Shown piece by piece: positions 1 to 7,330 of a stretch of 8,135 nucleotides of DNA. The stretch is from Candidatus Sulfotelmatobacter sp. Lineage in GTDB: Bacteria > Acidobacteriota > Terriglobia > Terriglobales > SbA1. The notes beneath the pieces were generated by a model that ran no database searches, was not told the origin of the DNA, and saw nothing but the letters and a program-made list of their open reading frames with translations. Position 1 is the stretch's first letter; every line of letters begins with the position of its first letter. The stretch is taken from assembly GCA_030151135.1 (NCBI GenBank), contig JASLEQ010000332.1:1-8135 (forward strand). The letters are read 5' to 3'. Made by a program: the position numbers and the translations under genes.

Positions 1-1
1 T

Positions 2-2944
2 GCGACTGCAGCCCGCGATCCATTTACGCAGTTCAATCCCGACCCGGTCACAGGGCGGCTGATTCCATCGTCGCGCTGGCAGCAGTTCGGCGCCACGATC
101 GGGGGGCCGATCATCAAGAATAAGTTGTTCTTCTTCGGTGATTATCAGACCACCCGCCAGAAGAACGGCATCAGCAACCAGGAAACCATCCCGACCTCCC
201 TCGCCAAGAGCACTTGCGTTATCGGAGGGACTTACTGCGATTTGAGCGACTACGCTTCGATCATTGCCGCCAACGGCTCGCCGTACATCTATGATCCAGC
301 TACAGGAGCAGCGGATGGTAGCGGACGATCTGTGTTTTGCGGGCCGCTCGGTGTCGTGCCCGCTGCAGGCTGCGCGGGAACGACCGGTGGGACATCGAAT
401 CAGTATCTGATTCCAGTGACGTACCTGTCGCCAGCAGCGATGAAGATGTTGGCGGCGTTTCCTACACCAACCAACAACGGCACCTGTGCGGCGTCAGGTA
501 CAACCGGTTGTCTGAATAACTTCGTGGGAGCCGGAGCTGGTCCGTACAACCAGAACAGCTTCGATACGCGCATTGATTTTGCAGCCAGTCAGACGATCAG
601 CGTTTTCGGTCGGTTCAGCTTGAACTACTTCTCTTTGTCTGGAGCGCCGAGCCTGGGCGCCGTAGGCGGCGTTGGCTTCGGGCCTGGAGGGCTGGCCGGA
701 AGTTCCAATGTTCACAACTACAGCCTATCAACTGGCGTCACCAAGACATTCAGTTCCTCGTTGCTGGGTGACTTTCGCTTCGGTTATTTCAAGTACAACC
801 CGCTTACGAACAAGCCGGATGCAGGCAAGGCAGCAATGACGGCATTTGGCATTCCCAATGCGAACTTTGGGGATAACTTCACGTCCGGACTGGGCGAATT
901 CGACATGCAAAACTCGAGCGGCAACAACACGAGTACCAACCTGTCGAATTTCGGTGATGGTCTTGGCGTCGCTCGCTGCAACTGCCCGCTGATCGAAAGC
1001 GAACAGCAGTTTCAGTGGGTCGGCAACATGACGAAGATGAAGGGGAACCACCAATTTAAATTTGGCGCGGATATCCGCTATGCGATGAACCTGCGGGTAC
1101 CGAGTGATTCCAATCGCACCGGCGTGTACGCGTTCAGCAGCGGAGTCACGGGCGACGCGGGCGAAGGTGGTCTGGATCTCGCGACCTTCCTGCTTGGTGA
1201 TGTAAGCAACCTTAGCCGCTACGTAAGCACCAGTACGAACGCGGCGGAGCGCCAGCATCGAATGTTTTACTACGGGCAGGACACTTGGCGCGCAACCCAA
1301 AAGTTGACCGTGAATTACGGGCTGCGGTGGGAAGTGTATTTCCCGGAATACGTCAACGGCGCGCTTAAAGGCGGATTCTCGAACATCGTTCAAGGCTACG
1401 ATCGGGTGGCCGGTGTGGGAGGAATCGGGCTCAACGGCAACATCGATAACAAGTGGAGCTACTTCGCTCCGCGTCTTGGAGCGGCCTATCAATTGAACCA
1501 GAAAACCGTGGTCCGGATGGGCTACGGCCGCAGCTATGACATGGGCGTGTTCGGCTCGAACTTTGGACACGCGGTCACGCAGAACCTGCCCGTGCTGGCC
1601 AGCCAACTAGTGCAGCCAGCTGAGACGAATCGATTTGCGGCGTTCTCACTGGACGCTGGGCCTCCGATCTTCAATTTCCCCGCGATTCCGGCGAATGGAT
1701 TGTTGCCCGTCGCGGGCCCGCAGTGTTTCCAGGCCTCATACACGGATGCGGCGGGAACCCTGCATGTGCCGCAGTGCACGCAGCCGCATATTCGTCCAAC
1801 CTACCAGCGGCTCCCAACGCTGGATTCCTGGAACGCCACTGTGCAGCGGCAACTCGATCCCAACACGTACATCGAGGTTGCCTACATCGGTAATAAAGGT
1901 ACAAATGGTTTTGCTGGTGACGGAAACACTTACAACGTGAACCAGCCTTCAATGAACGGCTACTGCGCTGACGCGGCATGCACGACGGCTACGACCCAGG
2001 CATACCGCAGACCCCTGTACAACGATTTCACGTACACCGGTTACGCAGATCCGTCTAACAATCCGACAAACTTCCCCGGTGCGCCTAGACAGGCGCCTGG
2101 AGTTTTGCAGTGCTGTTCGACAGACCAAGGCAACTATCTTGGAAACAATGCAAGCAGCATCTATAACGCGCTGCAGATCAAAGTCGATCATCGCTTCTCG
2201 CACGGCCTGCAGTTCCTTTCGCATTACACGTTTGCTCACGCGAACAAATACGACAGCAACTACTATGCCGACGATCCAGCGGTTGCCTATGGGCCTGACG
2301 ACCAAGTTAGAAATCACGTGTGGGTGACCAGCGGAGTTTATGCATTGCCGTTCGGCAAGGGGCAGAGTTTTGCTGGGAACGCTGGACGCGCCGAGGACCT
2401 GATTATCGGCGGCTGGCAGATCAGCGGAACGACGAACTGGAGCAGCGGCTTGCCGTGGACGCCGAGCTTCAGCGAGTGCGGCAACGAGGAAGACGTGGGT
2501 GTTTGTCGACCCAATCGCGGTTCCGGTTCCTTCCACATGGGGGCGGGTTCATTGCAGCATCCGGCCAGCGGATCACCTTACGTTCAGTATTTCACTCCAC
2601 TGCCCAGTATCGTGGGTGTCACCAGCGGGCCGTTCACGGATCCAGGGAATGGTCATCTCGGAAATTATGGAGTGAATAGCTTGCGCGGTCCGAGAGCATT
2701 CTTTGCGGACGCGGCGTTGATGAAGAACTTCGCGATTACCGAACGGGTGAAAGCGCAGTTCCGCATGGATGCCTTCAACGTATTCAACCATCCTGTGCTG
2801 GGATTCAACTCGAACCAGAGCGGTTCCGGTCAGTCGATTGACGGCACCGGTAATGGCCGCATCACAGACATCGAAGCCGATTCTTCTCCGGGTTCCACCA
2901 CCGGTATGCGTCAGCTCGAGTTTGCGTTGAAGTTCATGTTCTAA
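2..2944 (+). CDS. TonB-dependent receptor, Oar-like, 5'-truncated
   Basis: This is an outer-membrane beta-barrel receptor that probably binds or imports a ligand using TonB energy; the ligand is unknown. The frame is open from base 2, so the gene begins upstream of the window. Signal peptide, any carboxypeptidase-regulatory-like N-terminal domain and most of the plug are missing; about 980 residues are visible. An early stretch, QFGATIGGPI followed by KLFFFGDYQ, is typical of the plug/barrel boundary of acidobacterial Oar-like receptors. A TTG at 125 falls inside this conserved stretch and is not a start. Alternating barrel-strand patterns follow, such as FDTRIDF, QFKFGADIRY and YGLRWEVYFP. 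The end has FRMDAFNVFNHPVLGF and a terminal KFMF, matching the aromatic C-terminal signal used for outer-membrane insertion. Sixteen cysteines, mostly in close pairs, fall in likely loops. A strong terminator follows the TAA stop. Family assignment is firm; specificity is not. Confidence 0.93.
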   Translation, partial: ATAARDPFTQFNPDPVTGRLIPSSRWQQFGATIGGPIIKNKLFFFGDYQTTRQKNGISNQETIPTSLAKSTCVIGGTYCDLSDYASIIAANGSPYIYDPATGAADGSGRSVFCGPLGVVPAAGCAGTTGGTSNQYLIPVTYLSPAAMKMLAAFPTPTNNGTCAASGTTGCLNNFVGAGAGPYNQNSFDTRIDFAASQTISVFGRFSLNYFSLSGAPSLGAVGGVGFGPGGLAGSSNVHNYSLSTGVTKTFSSSLLGDFRFGYFKYNPLTNKPDAGKAAMTAFGIPNANFGDNFTSGLGEFDMQNSSGNNTSTNLSNFGDGLGVARCNCPLIESEQQFQWVGNMTKMKGNHQFKFGADIRYAMNLRVPSDSNRTGVYAFSSGVTGDAGEGGLDLATFLLGDVSNLSRYVSTSTNAAERQHRMFYYGQDTWRATQKLTVNYGLRWEVYFPEYVNGALKGGFSNIVQGYDRVAGVGGIGLNGNIDNKWSYFAPRLGAAYQLNQKTVVRMGYGRSYDMGVFGSNFGHAVTQNLPVLASQLVQPAETNRFAAFSLDAGPPIFNFPAIPANGLLPVAGPQCFQASYTDAAGTLHVPQCTQPHIRPTYQRLPTLDSWNATVQRQLDPNTYIEVAYIGNKGTNGFAGDGNTYNVNQPSMNGYCADAACTTATTQAYRRPLYNDFTYTGYADPSNNPTNFPGAPRQAPGVLQCCSTDQGNYLGNNASSIYNALQIKVDHRFSHGLQFLSHYTFAHANKYDSNYYADDPAVAYGPDDQVRNHVWVTSGVYALPFGKGQSFAGNAGRAEDLIIGGWQISGTTNWSSGLPWTPSFSECGNEEDVGVCRPNRGSGSFHMGAGSLQHPASGSPYVQYFTPLPSIVGVTSGPFTDPGNGHLGNYGVNSLRGPRAFFADAALMKNFAITERVKAQFRMDAFNVFNHPVLGFNSNQSGSGQSIDGTGNGRITDIEADSSPGSTTGMRQLEFALKFMF

Positions 2945-2965
2945 GCGGTCCGGAGTATTCACAGA

Positions 2966-2991
2966 GGGATTCCTTCGGGAGTCCCTTTTTT
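2966..2991 (+). terminator. Rho-independent terminator after the receptor gene
   Basis: An 8-bp stem, GGGATTCC (2966-2973) against GGAGTCCC (2978-2985), contains one G-U wobble and closes on a TTCG tetraloop in the extra-stable C(UUCG)G context. Six T residues follow (2986-2991), and bases just 5' of the stem can pair with the T tract to lengthen it. It begins 21 bases after the receptor stop codon and should separate receptor transcription from the kinase gene downstream. Confidence 0.92.
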
Positions 2992-3002
2992 CATCTCGCA
3001 GT

Positions 3003-3020
3003 TTCGTAAACGTTTTCGCA
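3003..3020. promoter_or_regulatory. Putative operator upstream of the first sugar kinase
   Basis: The 18-base sequence TTCGTAAACGTTTTCGCA is an imperfect palindrome centred on AAACGTTT, with 14 of 18 positions symmetric. It lies 20 bases before the kinase start codon and 11 bases after the terminator T tract. It can be read two ways. The AAACGTTT core with central CG resembles LacI-family operators. The two TTTCG words at 3002-3006 and 3014-3018, 12 bases apart, resemble half-sites of DeoR-family operators. The TTTCGCA at 3014-3020 recurs, inverted, twice before the hydrolase gene. I see no convincing -35/-10 pair in the short gap 2992-3040, although a promoter is expected there. Confidence 0.5.
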
Positions 3021-3040
3021 TTCTCTGGGATCAAGGGTTC

Positions 3041-3940
3041 ATGAAGAAACGAGTAGTAGGGCTTGGCGAGGTGTTGTGGGACTTGCTGCCGCTGGGTGCG
3101 TGCCTGGGCGGAGCGCCCGCCAATTTCGCGTACATCACGACGCTGATGGGGGACCAGGGCATTGTTGCCAGCTGCGTTGGAGAGGATTCCCGCGGAATTG
3201 AAGCTCTTCGGCGGATGGAGGAACTCGGTCTCGATATTGATCATGTTCAGACGGATCGGCAACACGCCACCGGCGTTGTCAATGTGAAGCTTGATGGAAA
3301 TGGAATGGCACAGTACGAGATCGCCGATCCCGTTGCCTGGGACTTTCTCCATTGGACGTCAGATTGGAAAGGGCTGGCGGAAAACGTGGATGCAGTCTGT
3401 TTTGGTTCCCTGGCTCAACGATCTGAGATGAGCCGTGAGACCATCCGGCGCTTTGTCGCAGCCACTCGGCCGCACACGGTCCGGATCTTCGACGTCAACC
3501 TAAGGCAGTCGTACTACTCGAAGGAAGTACTCGCCGACTCGATGCAGTTGGCCAATGTCGTTAAGTTGAACGATGAGGAACTGCCGAAGATCATGGACCT
3601 GATTAAACTGCCATGCAAAGACGAGAGGACATCAGCGCGGGATCTGATTCGGGAGTTTGAGTTGGATGTGGTCTGCGTTACTCGCGGTGGACGCGGAAGT
3701 CTCCTGGTGCGTGGAGATGACCTGAGCGAGCATCCAGGATTCAAAGTGCGGGTTTCCGATACGGTGGGATCAGGGGACGCATTCACGGCAGGACTGGTGC
3801 ACGAATATTTGCATGGTGCGTCGCTCGATTTGATGAACGAAGTGGCGAATCTCGTGGGGGCGTGGGTAGCCAGCGAGGTGGGTGCAATGCCCACTCCAAA
3901 ACATGGAGCGCTGGAGCATTCGCTGGCGGAGATTAGATAA
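3041..3940 (+). CDS. PfkB-family sugar kinase, fructokinase-like
   Basis: This is a cytoplasmic ATP-dependent sugar kinase of the ribokinase/PfkB superfamily; closest resemblance is to bacterial fructokinases, which make fructose 6-phosphate. At 299 residues it has the usual length and looks complete. Visible landmarks are GEVLWDLLP at 9-17, the substrate-side GGAPANFA at 23-30, FDVNLRQ at 150-156, KLNDEE at 175-180, and the PfkB signature DTVGSGDAF whose Asp246 is the expected catalytic base. The ATG at 3041 is preceded by AAGGG at 3033-3037, a Shine-Dalgarno-like site rather close to the start, and residue 5 onward already matches the first beta strand. The gene lies between a terminator and a 208-base gap, so it is probably monocistronic, with an operator-like palindrome upstream. 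Fructose specificity is inferred from the overall pattern; another hexose is possible. Confidence 0.9.
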   Translation: MKKRVVGLGEVLWDLLPLGACLGGAPANFAYITTLMGDQGIVASCVGEDSRGIEALRRMEELGLDIDHVQTDRQHATGVVNVKLDGNGMAQYEIADPVAWDFLHWTSDWKGLAENVDAVCFGSLAQRSEMSRETIRRFVAATRPHTVRIFDVNLRQSYYSKEVLADSMQLANVVKLNDEELPKIMDLIKLPCKDERTSARDLIREFELDVVCVTRGGRGSLLVRGDDLSEHPGFKVRVSDTVGSGDAFTAGLVHEYLHGASLDLMNEVANLVGAWVASEVGAMPTPKHGALEHSLAEIR

Positions 3941-4082
3941 AAACAGCAGTAAGAAGTTCAGTCTGGTCTATCCTGTTTGGTACAGCGGCCTCCTGCTGCT
4001 GCCGTTCTGCATTCCTCCACACGGGTTTTCACCGCCAAGGTTGCGGAGGAGCAGCTTGCGTCGGTGAGAACTGCCGAAACTA
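3941..4082. other. Intergenic stretch, no gene or clear terminator seen
   Basis: These bases follow the kinase stop codon and precede the repeat-rich promoter region of the hydrolase. I find no convincing hairpin with a T tract, so read-through from the kinase cannot be excluded. Open frames crossing it lack family resemblance. The piece TTTTCACCGCCAAGG at 4026-4040, followed by TTGCGGAGG, looks like a decayed copy of the CACCGCCAAGG-type dispersed repeats that I recall from acidobacterial and other environmental genomes; this resemblance is from memory only. Confidence 0.4.
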
Positions 4083-4124
4083 TTGCGAAATCATGCGAAA
4101 TATTGCTTTTGCTTTCGTTATACT
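4083..4124 (+). promoter_or_regulatory. Putative promoter and operator of the hydrolase gene
   Basis: The octamer TGCGAAAT occurs twice in tandem, at 4084-4091 and 4094-4101, exactly 10 bases apart, so both copies face the same side of the helix. An opposing TTTCG follows at 4113-4117 within GCTTTTGCTTTCG. TATACT at 4119-4124 is a good -10 box, with the ATG start 24 bases beyond it. No good -35 hexamer lies at the expected 16-18 base spacing, where CGAAAT sits instead, so the repeats overlap the -35 region. That position would suit either repression or activator-dependent transcription. The CGAAA/TTTCG words resemble half-sites of DeoR-family operators such as those of AgaR, and a DeoR gene lies about 3.3 kb downstream. 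Confidence 0.5.
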
Positions 4125-4148
4125 ATGAGGCCTGCGAGAGGGGACACC

Positions 4149-6401
4149 ATGAGCCGCATCAAGTCCGAGAAGCAAACCCGACAACTGTCTTACTTCATTC
4201 CGACGGTCATCTTCATTGCCTTAGTGAGTGGCATGCTGGGCTGCACGAAGAAGGCGGAAGCTCCGAAAGCAGCGCCGTCGAAACCGTCTGACATCAAAGT
4301 GGACGTGCGGGATGGCGGCCCGATCGTGGTCACAACGAGCGGGGCCGAATTCCAAATTCTGCCATCAGGCTTTATTCAGGCGACACTGTTGAAGAATGGC
4401 CAGCGGATGACGCTGGACGAACCGGGGCCAACATCGACCGGCGGAAGCGACTCGATTGTGCATGAGGGCAAGGAACTGGATTTCATTCCGGACTTCAGCC
4501 AGGCAAAGGTGGGTGAAGCTACGGGAAAACTGGGGAGAGGGAAACGGATTGAGCTTCCCGCGAAACCGCTTGCCGCGTCGGGGATTCCGATTGAGCGGAC
4601 ATTAGTTCTGGAGGCGTACGACGACTTTCCCGACATCGCGCTGGTGAGTTCTAGCTATAAGAATGATGGAAACGCCGACTTTCAGGTCGACAAGGTGTTG
4701 ATGCAGGAGCATCGATTCAGCGCGAAGCAAGCTGATGCTAATGCGCAGCCATACGATATGTGGTCGTTCCAGGGATCGAGCTACGATTGGGGCGAGGATG
4801 ATGTTTTCAAGTTGAAGCGCACTTCGTCGCAGCAGAATGTCATGGGTGAGGAAATCAAAGGCGGCTACGGTGGCGGCATACCGGTCGTGGCGTTCTGGAC
4901 AGCTTCGGTTGGCGAGGCAATCGGGCATGTTGAGACTGTGCCTTGGACGGTGTCTATTCCGGTGAAAGTAGCCAAGGACGGACGGGTCGATGCGCAACTG
5001 GAGGCTGGCGCGAATTCTGCACTAAAGCCGGGGGAAGCTTATTCGACGCCGCGCACTTTTGTAGCGGTATACAGCGGCGACTTTTATGAGCCACTCCGGA
5101 TCTGGTCGAGCGTGTTGCAAAAAGAAGGATGGGAAATTAGGAAGCCCTCGAACGAGGCCTACAACGTGAGTTGGTGTGGTTGGGGATACGAGTTCAATGT
5201 CACGCCAAAGCAGATGCTGGGTACTATTCCGAAACTGAAAGAATTGGGTATCAAGTGGGCAACGCTGGATGACCGTTGGTTCGATACGTATGGAGATTGG
5301 GATCCGCGTAGTGATACGTTTCCCGGTGACTCGATGAAGCAGATGGTCGACGACTTCCACAAGCAGGGTATCTACGCTCAGTTATGGTGGTTGCCGCTTG
5401 GAGTGGAAGACGGCCAAGGGAAGTATGAGTCGCATAAATACGGGATGGCAAAGGTGGTGCAGGAACATCCCGACTGGCTCATTCTGGATAAGAACGGCAA
5501 GCATGCCAGAATGACGCGGGACCTGGGTACGTTGTGTCCAGCAGTGCCAGGAGTGCAGGCGTACTACAAGCAACTCACCGAAAAGTTCATCCGCGATTGG
5601 GGCTTTGATGGATCGAAGCTCGACAACATCTATAGCGTGCCCGCTTGTTACAATCCCGCGCATCATCACAAGTCTCCGCAGGACTCGGTGAACGCGATGG
5701 CCGACGTCTACAAAGTTATTTACGAGACGACGCGCGCGTTGAAGCCCGAAAGCGTGACGCAATCATGTCCATGCGGCACTCCACCTTCGCTGGCATGGCT
5801 GCCGTACATGGACCAGGCGGTGACGGCCGATCCTGTGGGAGCCGTACAAGTACGGCGGCGGATCAAGATGTACAAGGCGCTGCTCGGGCCGCAATCGGCC
5901 GTCTACGGAGACCACGTCGAACTATCGGAGATGACACCGCTGGGTCATGGCAACTGGAGTGAGCACGGAGCGGATTTCGCGTCGACAGTAGGGACGGGTG
6001 GAGTTCCGGGAACGAAATTTGTCTGGCCGGATCCAGGTCCGAAGTTCAAGCCAGTGAACTTGACTGCTGAAAAGGAAGAACATTGGAAGAAGTGGCTTGG
6101 CCTTTACAACGAAAAGATGCTTTCGAAGGGCGAGTTTCTGGATCTCTATACCTATGGCTATGACTTTCCCGAAGCGTACGCAATCGAGAAAGACGGCAAG
6201 ATGTATTACGCATTCTTTGTGGACGGCAACAAGCCGTTCAACGGAGAGGTAGAACTGCGCGGACTGAAGCCCGGGACCTACGACGTGGTCGACTATGTTG
6301 ATGGAAAAGATCTCGGAACGGTGCAGGCCGAACAGGGAAAGGCTCCGCGGCTCAGAACTGAGTTCAACAAGCATCTCTTGGTGGAAGTGACCAGCAAGTG
6401 A
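4149..6401 (+). CDS. GH36-type alpha-galactosidase-like lipoprotein
   Basis: This is a predicted envelope glycoside hydrolase of family GH36/clan GH-D, probably acting on alpha-galactosides; 750 residues. The ATG at 4149 is chosen because GAGAGGGGA lies just upstream and it gives a clean lipoprotein signal: charged N-terminus, hydrophobic FIPTVIFIALVSG, then MLGC with Cys32 as the lipidation site and a Lys/Ala/Pro-rich linker to about residue 50. In-frame ATG 4125 is a less likely start. Residues 50-340 look like the beta-rich N-terminal domain. The TIM barrel contains LDDRWF (Asp374-Asp375) with GDWDPRSDTFPG, HPDWLILD, and DGSKLD with Asp492 as expected nucleophile (KxD motif). SCPCG (Cys540-Gly543) and TADPVG with Asp561, the likely acid/base, follow. 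The last 90 residues resemble the usual C-terminal beta domain. LDDRWF, KLD and CPCG depart from the common LDDGWF, KWD and CxxGGGR, so alpha-N-acetylgalactosaminidase or another specificity is possible. Confidence 0.85.
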   Translation: MSRIKSEKQTRQLSYFIPTVIFIALVSGMLGCTKKAEAPKAAPSKPSDIKVDVRDGGPIVVTTSGAEFQILPSGFIQATLLKNGQRMTLDEPGPTSTGGSDSIVHEGKELDFIPDFSQAKVGEATGKLGRGKRIELPAKPLAASGIPIERTLVLEAYDDFPDIALVSSSYKNDGNADFQVDKVLMQEHRFSAKQADANAQPYDMWSFQGSSYDWGEDDVFKLKRTSSQQNVMGEEIKGGYGGGIPVVAFWTASVGEAIGHVETVPWTVSIPVKVAKDGRVDAQLEAGANSALKPGEAYSTPRTFVAVYSGDFYEPLRIWSSVLQKEGWEIRKPSNEAYNVSWCGWGYEFNVTPKQMLGTIPKLKELGIKWATLDDRWFDTYGDWDPRSDTFPGDSMKQMVDDFHKQGIYAQLWWLPLGVEDGQGKYESHKYGMAKVVQEHPDWLILDKNGKHARMTRDLGTLCPAVPGVQAYYKQLTEKFIRDWGFDGSKLDNIYSVPACYNPAHHHKSPQDSVNAMADVYKVIYETTRALKPESVTQSCPCGTPPSLAWLPYMDQAVTADPVGAVQVRRRIKMYKALLGPQSAVYGDHVELSEMTPLGHGNWSEHGADFASTVGTGGVPGTKFVWPDPGPKFKPVNLTAEKEEHWKKWLGLYNEKMLSKGEFLDLYTYGYDFPEAYAIEKDGKMYYAFFVDGNKPFNGEVELRGLKPGTYDVVDYVDGKDLGTVQAEQGKAPRLRTEFNKHLLVEVTSK

Positions 6402-6403
6402 AC

Positions 6404-7330
6404 TTATCGTTGGCGTAGGAAGGCGTCGCGGTGAGTTGCATCACGGAATGCTTCGGTTCCTCCGGGGCGAGTTGTCGAGAGGGCACCGGCACGATTACCG
6501 CTTTCAAGGCAGGTGTCAATGTCTGAGCCACGAACGTATTCGTGAAGAAATCCTGCATCAAAGCTGTCTCCGGCACCGACAGTATCCACTGGAACGACGG
6601 TGACGGGCTTGCTGAAGAATCGACTGCCGCCGCGAACAGCCAAAGATCCTTTGGGCCCCGTCTTTACAACTAACAGCGGGACCAGTTTCGAGAGCTTTTC
6701 GATCGCGGCGTCGAGATCTTCGGTATGGGCCGCTTTGCACGCCTCGCGCTTATTAGGAAGGAAAACGTCGATCAGACCGAATAATTCGTTGAGACCCTCC
6801 CATCGATCCTCCGGATCGTCGTTGGTGTCGAGCGAGATCGTCAGTCCTTTCGATCTTAAAAAGCGGAACAGTTCCGGAATGCGCGGGCGCAGCGCACGCT
6901 GCATGAAATAAGAAGAAAGATGAAAGTGCCGGGCATCCGCCAGGTAATCCAGGTCGAGATCCTCCCAACTTAGTTCCGAAATCGTTCCCATATACGTAAG
7001 GATGTTGCGCCATTCCTGGTGGTGAAGGATCACCGTAAGACCGGTGGTTGCCTTGCTGCTCACCCGGAGCACTTTGGAGACCTCGACCCCGCCCTGCTGA
7101 AGGCGTTCGAGTGACATCTTCCCTAGTTCATCTTCACCGATCCGCGATTGGAAGCCCACACGGCTACCTAGCGCCGCGAGGTTATGCGCGACGATGGCGG
7201 ACGAGCTACCGAGCGTAAGCATCATGCGGTCCGCAACGAGTTCGCGCTCGGGAGCGAGTTGCTCCGGAAGACCGTAAAGGATGAGGTCGAGATTCAGTTC
7301 TCCAGCGACGGTGATATCGAAACGTGGCAT
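6404..7330 (-). CDS. PfkB-family carbohydrate kinase, substrate unknown
   Basis: This is a second cytoplasmic ATP-dependent kinase of the ribokinase/PfkB superfamily, clearly different from the fructokinase-like one. With the ATG at 7330 it has 308 residues, a normal length. It begins MPRFDITVAGELNLD, matching the first beta strand. A GTG at 7357 would add nine residues without family resemblance; neither start has a good Shine-Dalgarno site, so the start is uncertain. GSSSAIVAHNLAALG at 41-55 replaces the usual GG.xxNxA motif, keeping the Asn. NKREA is the equivalent of the N..E motif, and DTVGAGDSFDAGF is the PfkB signature with Asp255 as catalytic base. PGGTEAF lies near the C-terminus. 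It follows the DeoR gene on the same strand and is probably in its operon. The pairing suggests the kinase makes, or acts on, the phosphosugar that the repressor senses. The substrate cannot be read from the sequence. Confidence 0.88.
   Translation of the reverse strand: MPRFDITVAGELNLDLILYGLPEQLAPERELVADRMMLTLGSSSAIVAHNLAALGSRVGFQSRIGEDELGKMSLERLQQGGVEVSKVLRVSSKATTGLTVILHHQEWRNILTYMGTISELSWEDLDLDYLADARHFHLSSYFMQRALRPRIPELFRFLRSKGLTISLDTNDDPEDRWEGLNELFGLIDVFLPNKREACKAAHTEDLDAAIEKLSKLVPLLVVKTGPKGSLAVRGGSRFFSKPVTVVPVDTVGAGDSFDAGFLHEYVRGSDIDTCLESGNRAGALSTTRPGGTEAFRDATHRDAFLRQR

Noticed and set aside
728..1606. 292-codon open frame on the minus strand
   Set aside because: It lies wholly antisense to the receptor, whose frame has clear family motifs; the translation shows no recognisable domain and is a codon-bias shadow.
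2573..3352. 259-codon open frame on the minus strand
   Set aside because: It spans the receptor end, the terminator and the kinase start in antisense, with no family resemblance.
4083..4148. Upstream extension of the hydrolase to TTG 4083 or ATG 4125
   Set aside because: The extension would translate the repeat and -10 region and spoil the lipoprotein signal; ATG 4149 has a better ribosome site.
3977..4291. Small plus-strand frame in the gap before the hydrolase
   Set aside because: It runs through the promoter repeats and into the hydrolase in another frame, has no suitable ribosome site and resembles no known protein.
6375..6400. Weak hairpin CTTGGT/ACC..CAAG at the hydrolase 3' end
   Set aside because: The stem is bulged and short, lies in coding sequence and has no T tract, so it is not supported as a terminator.
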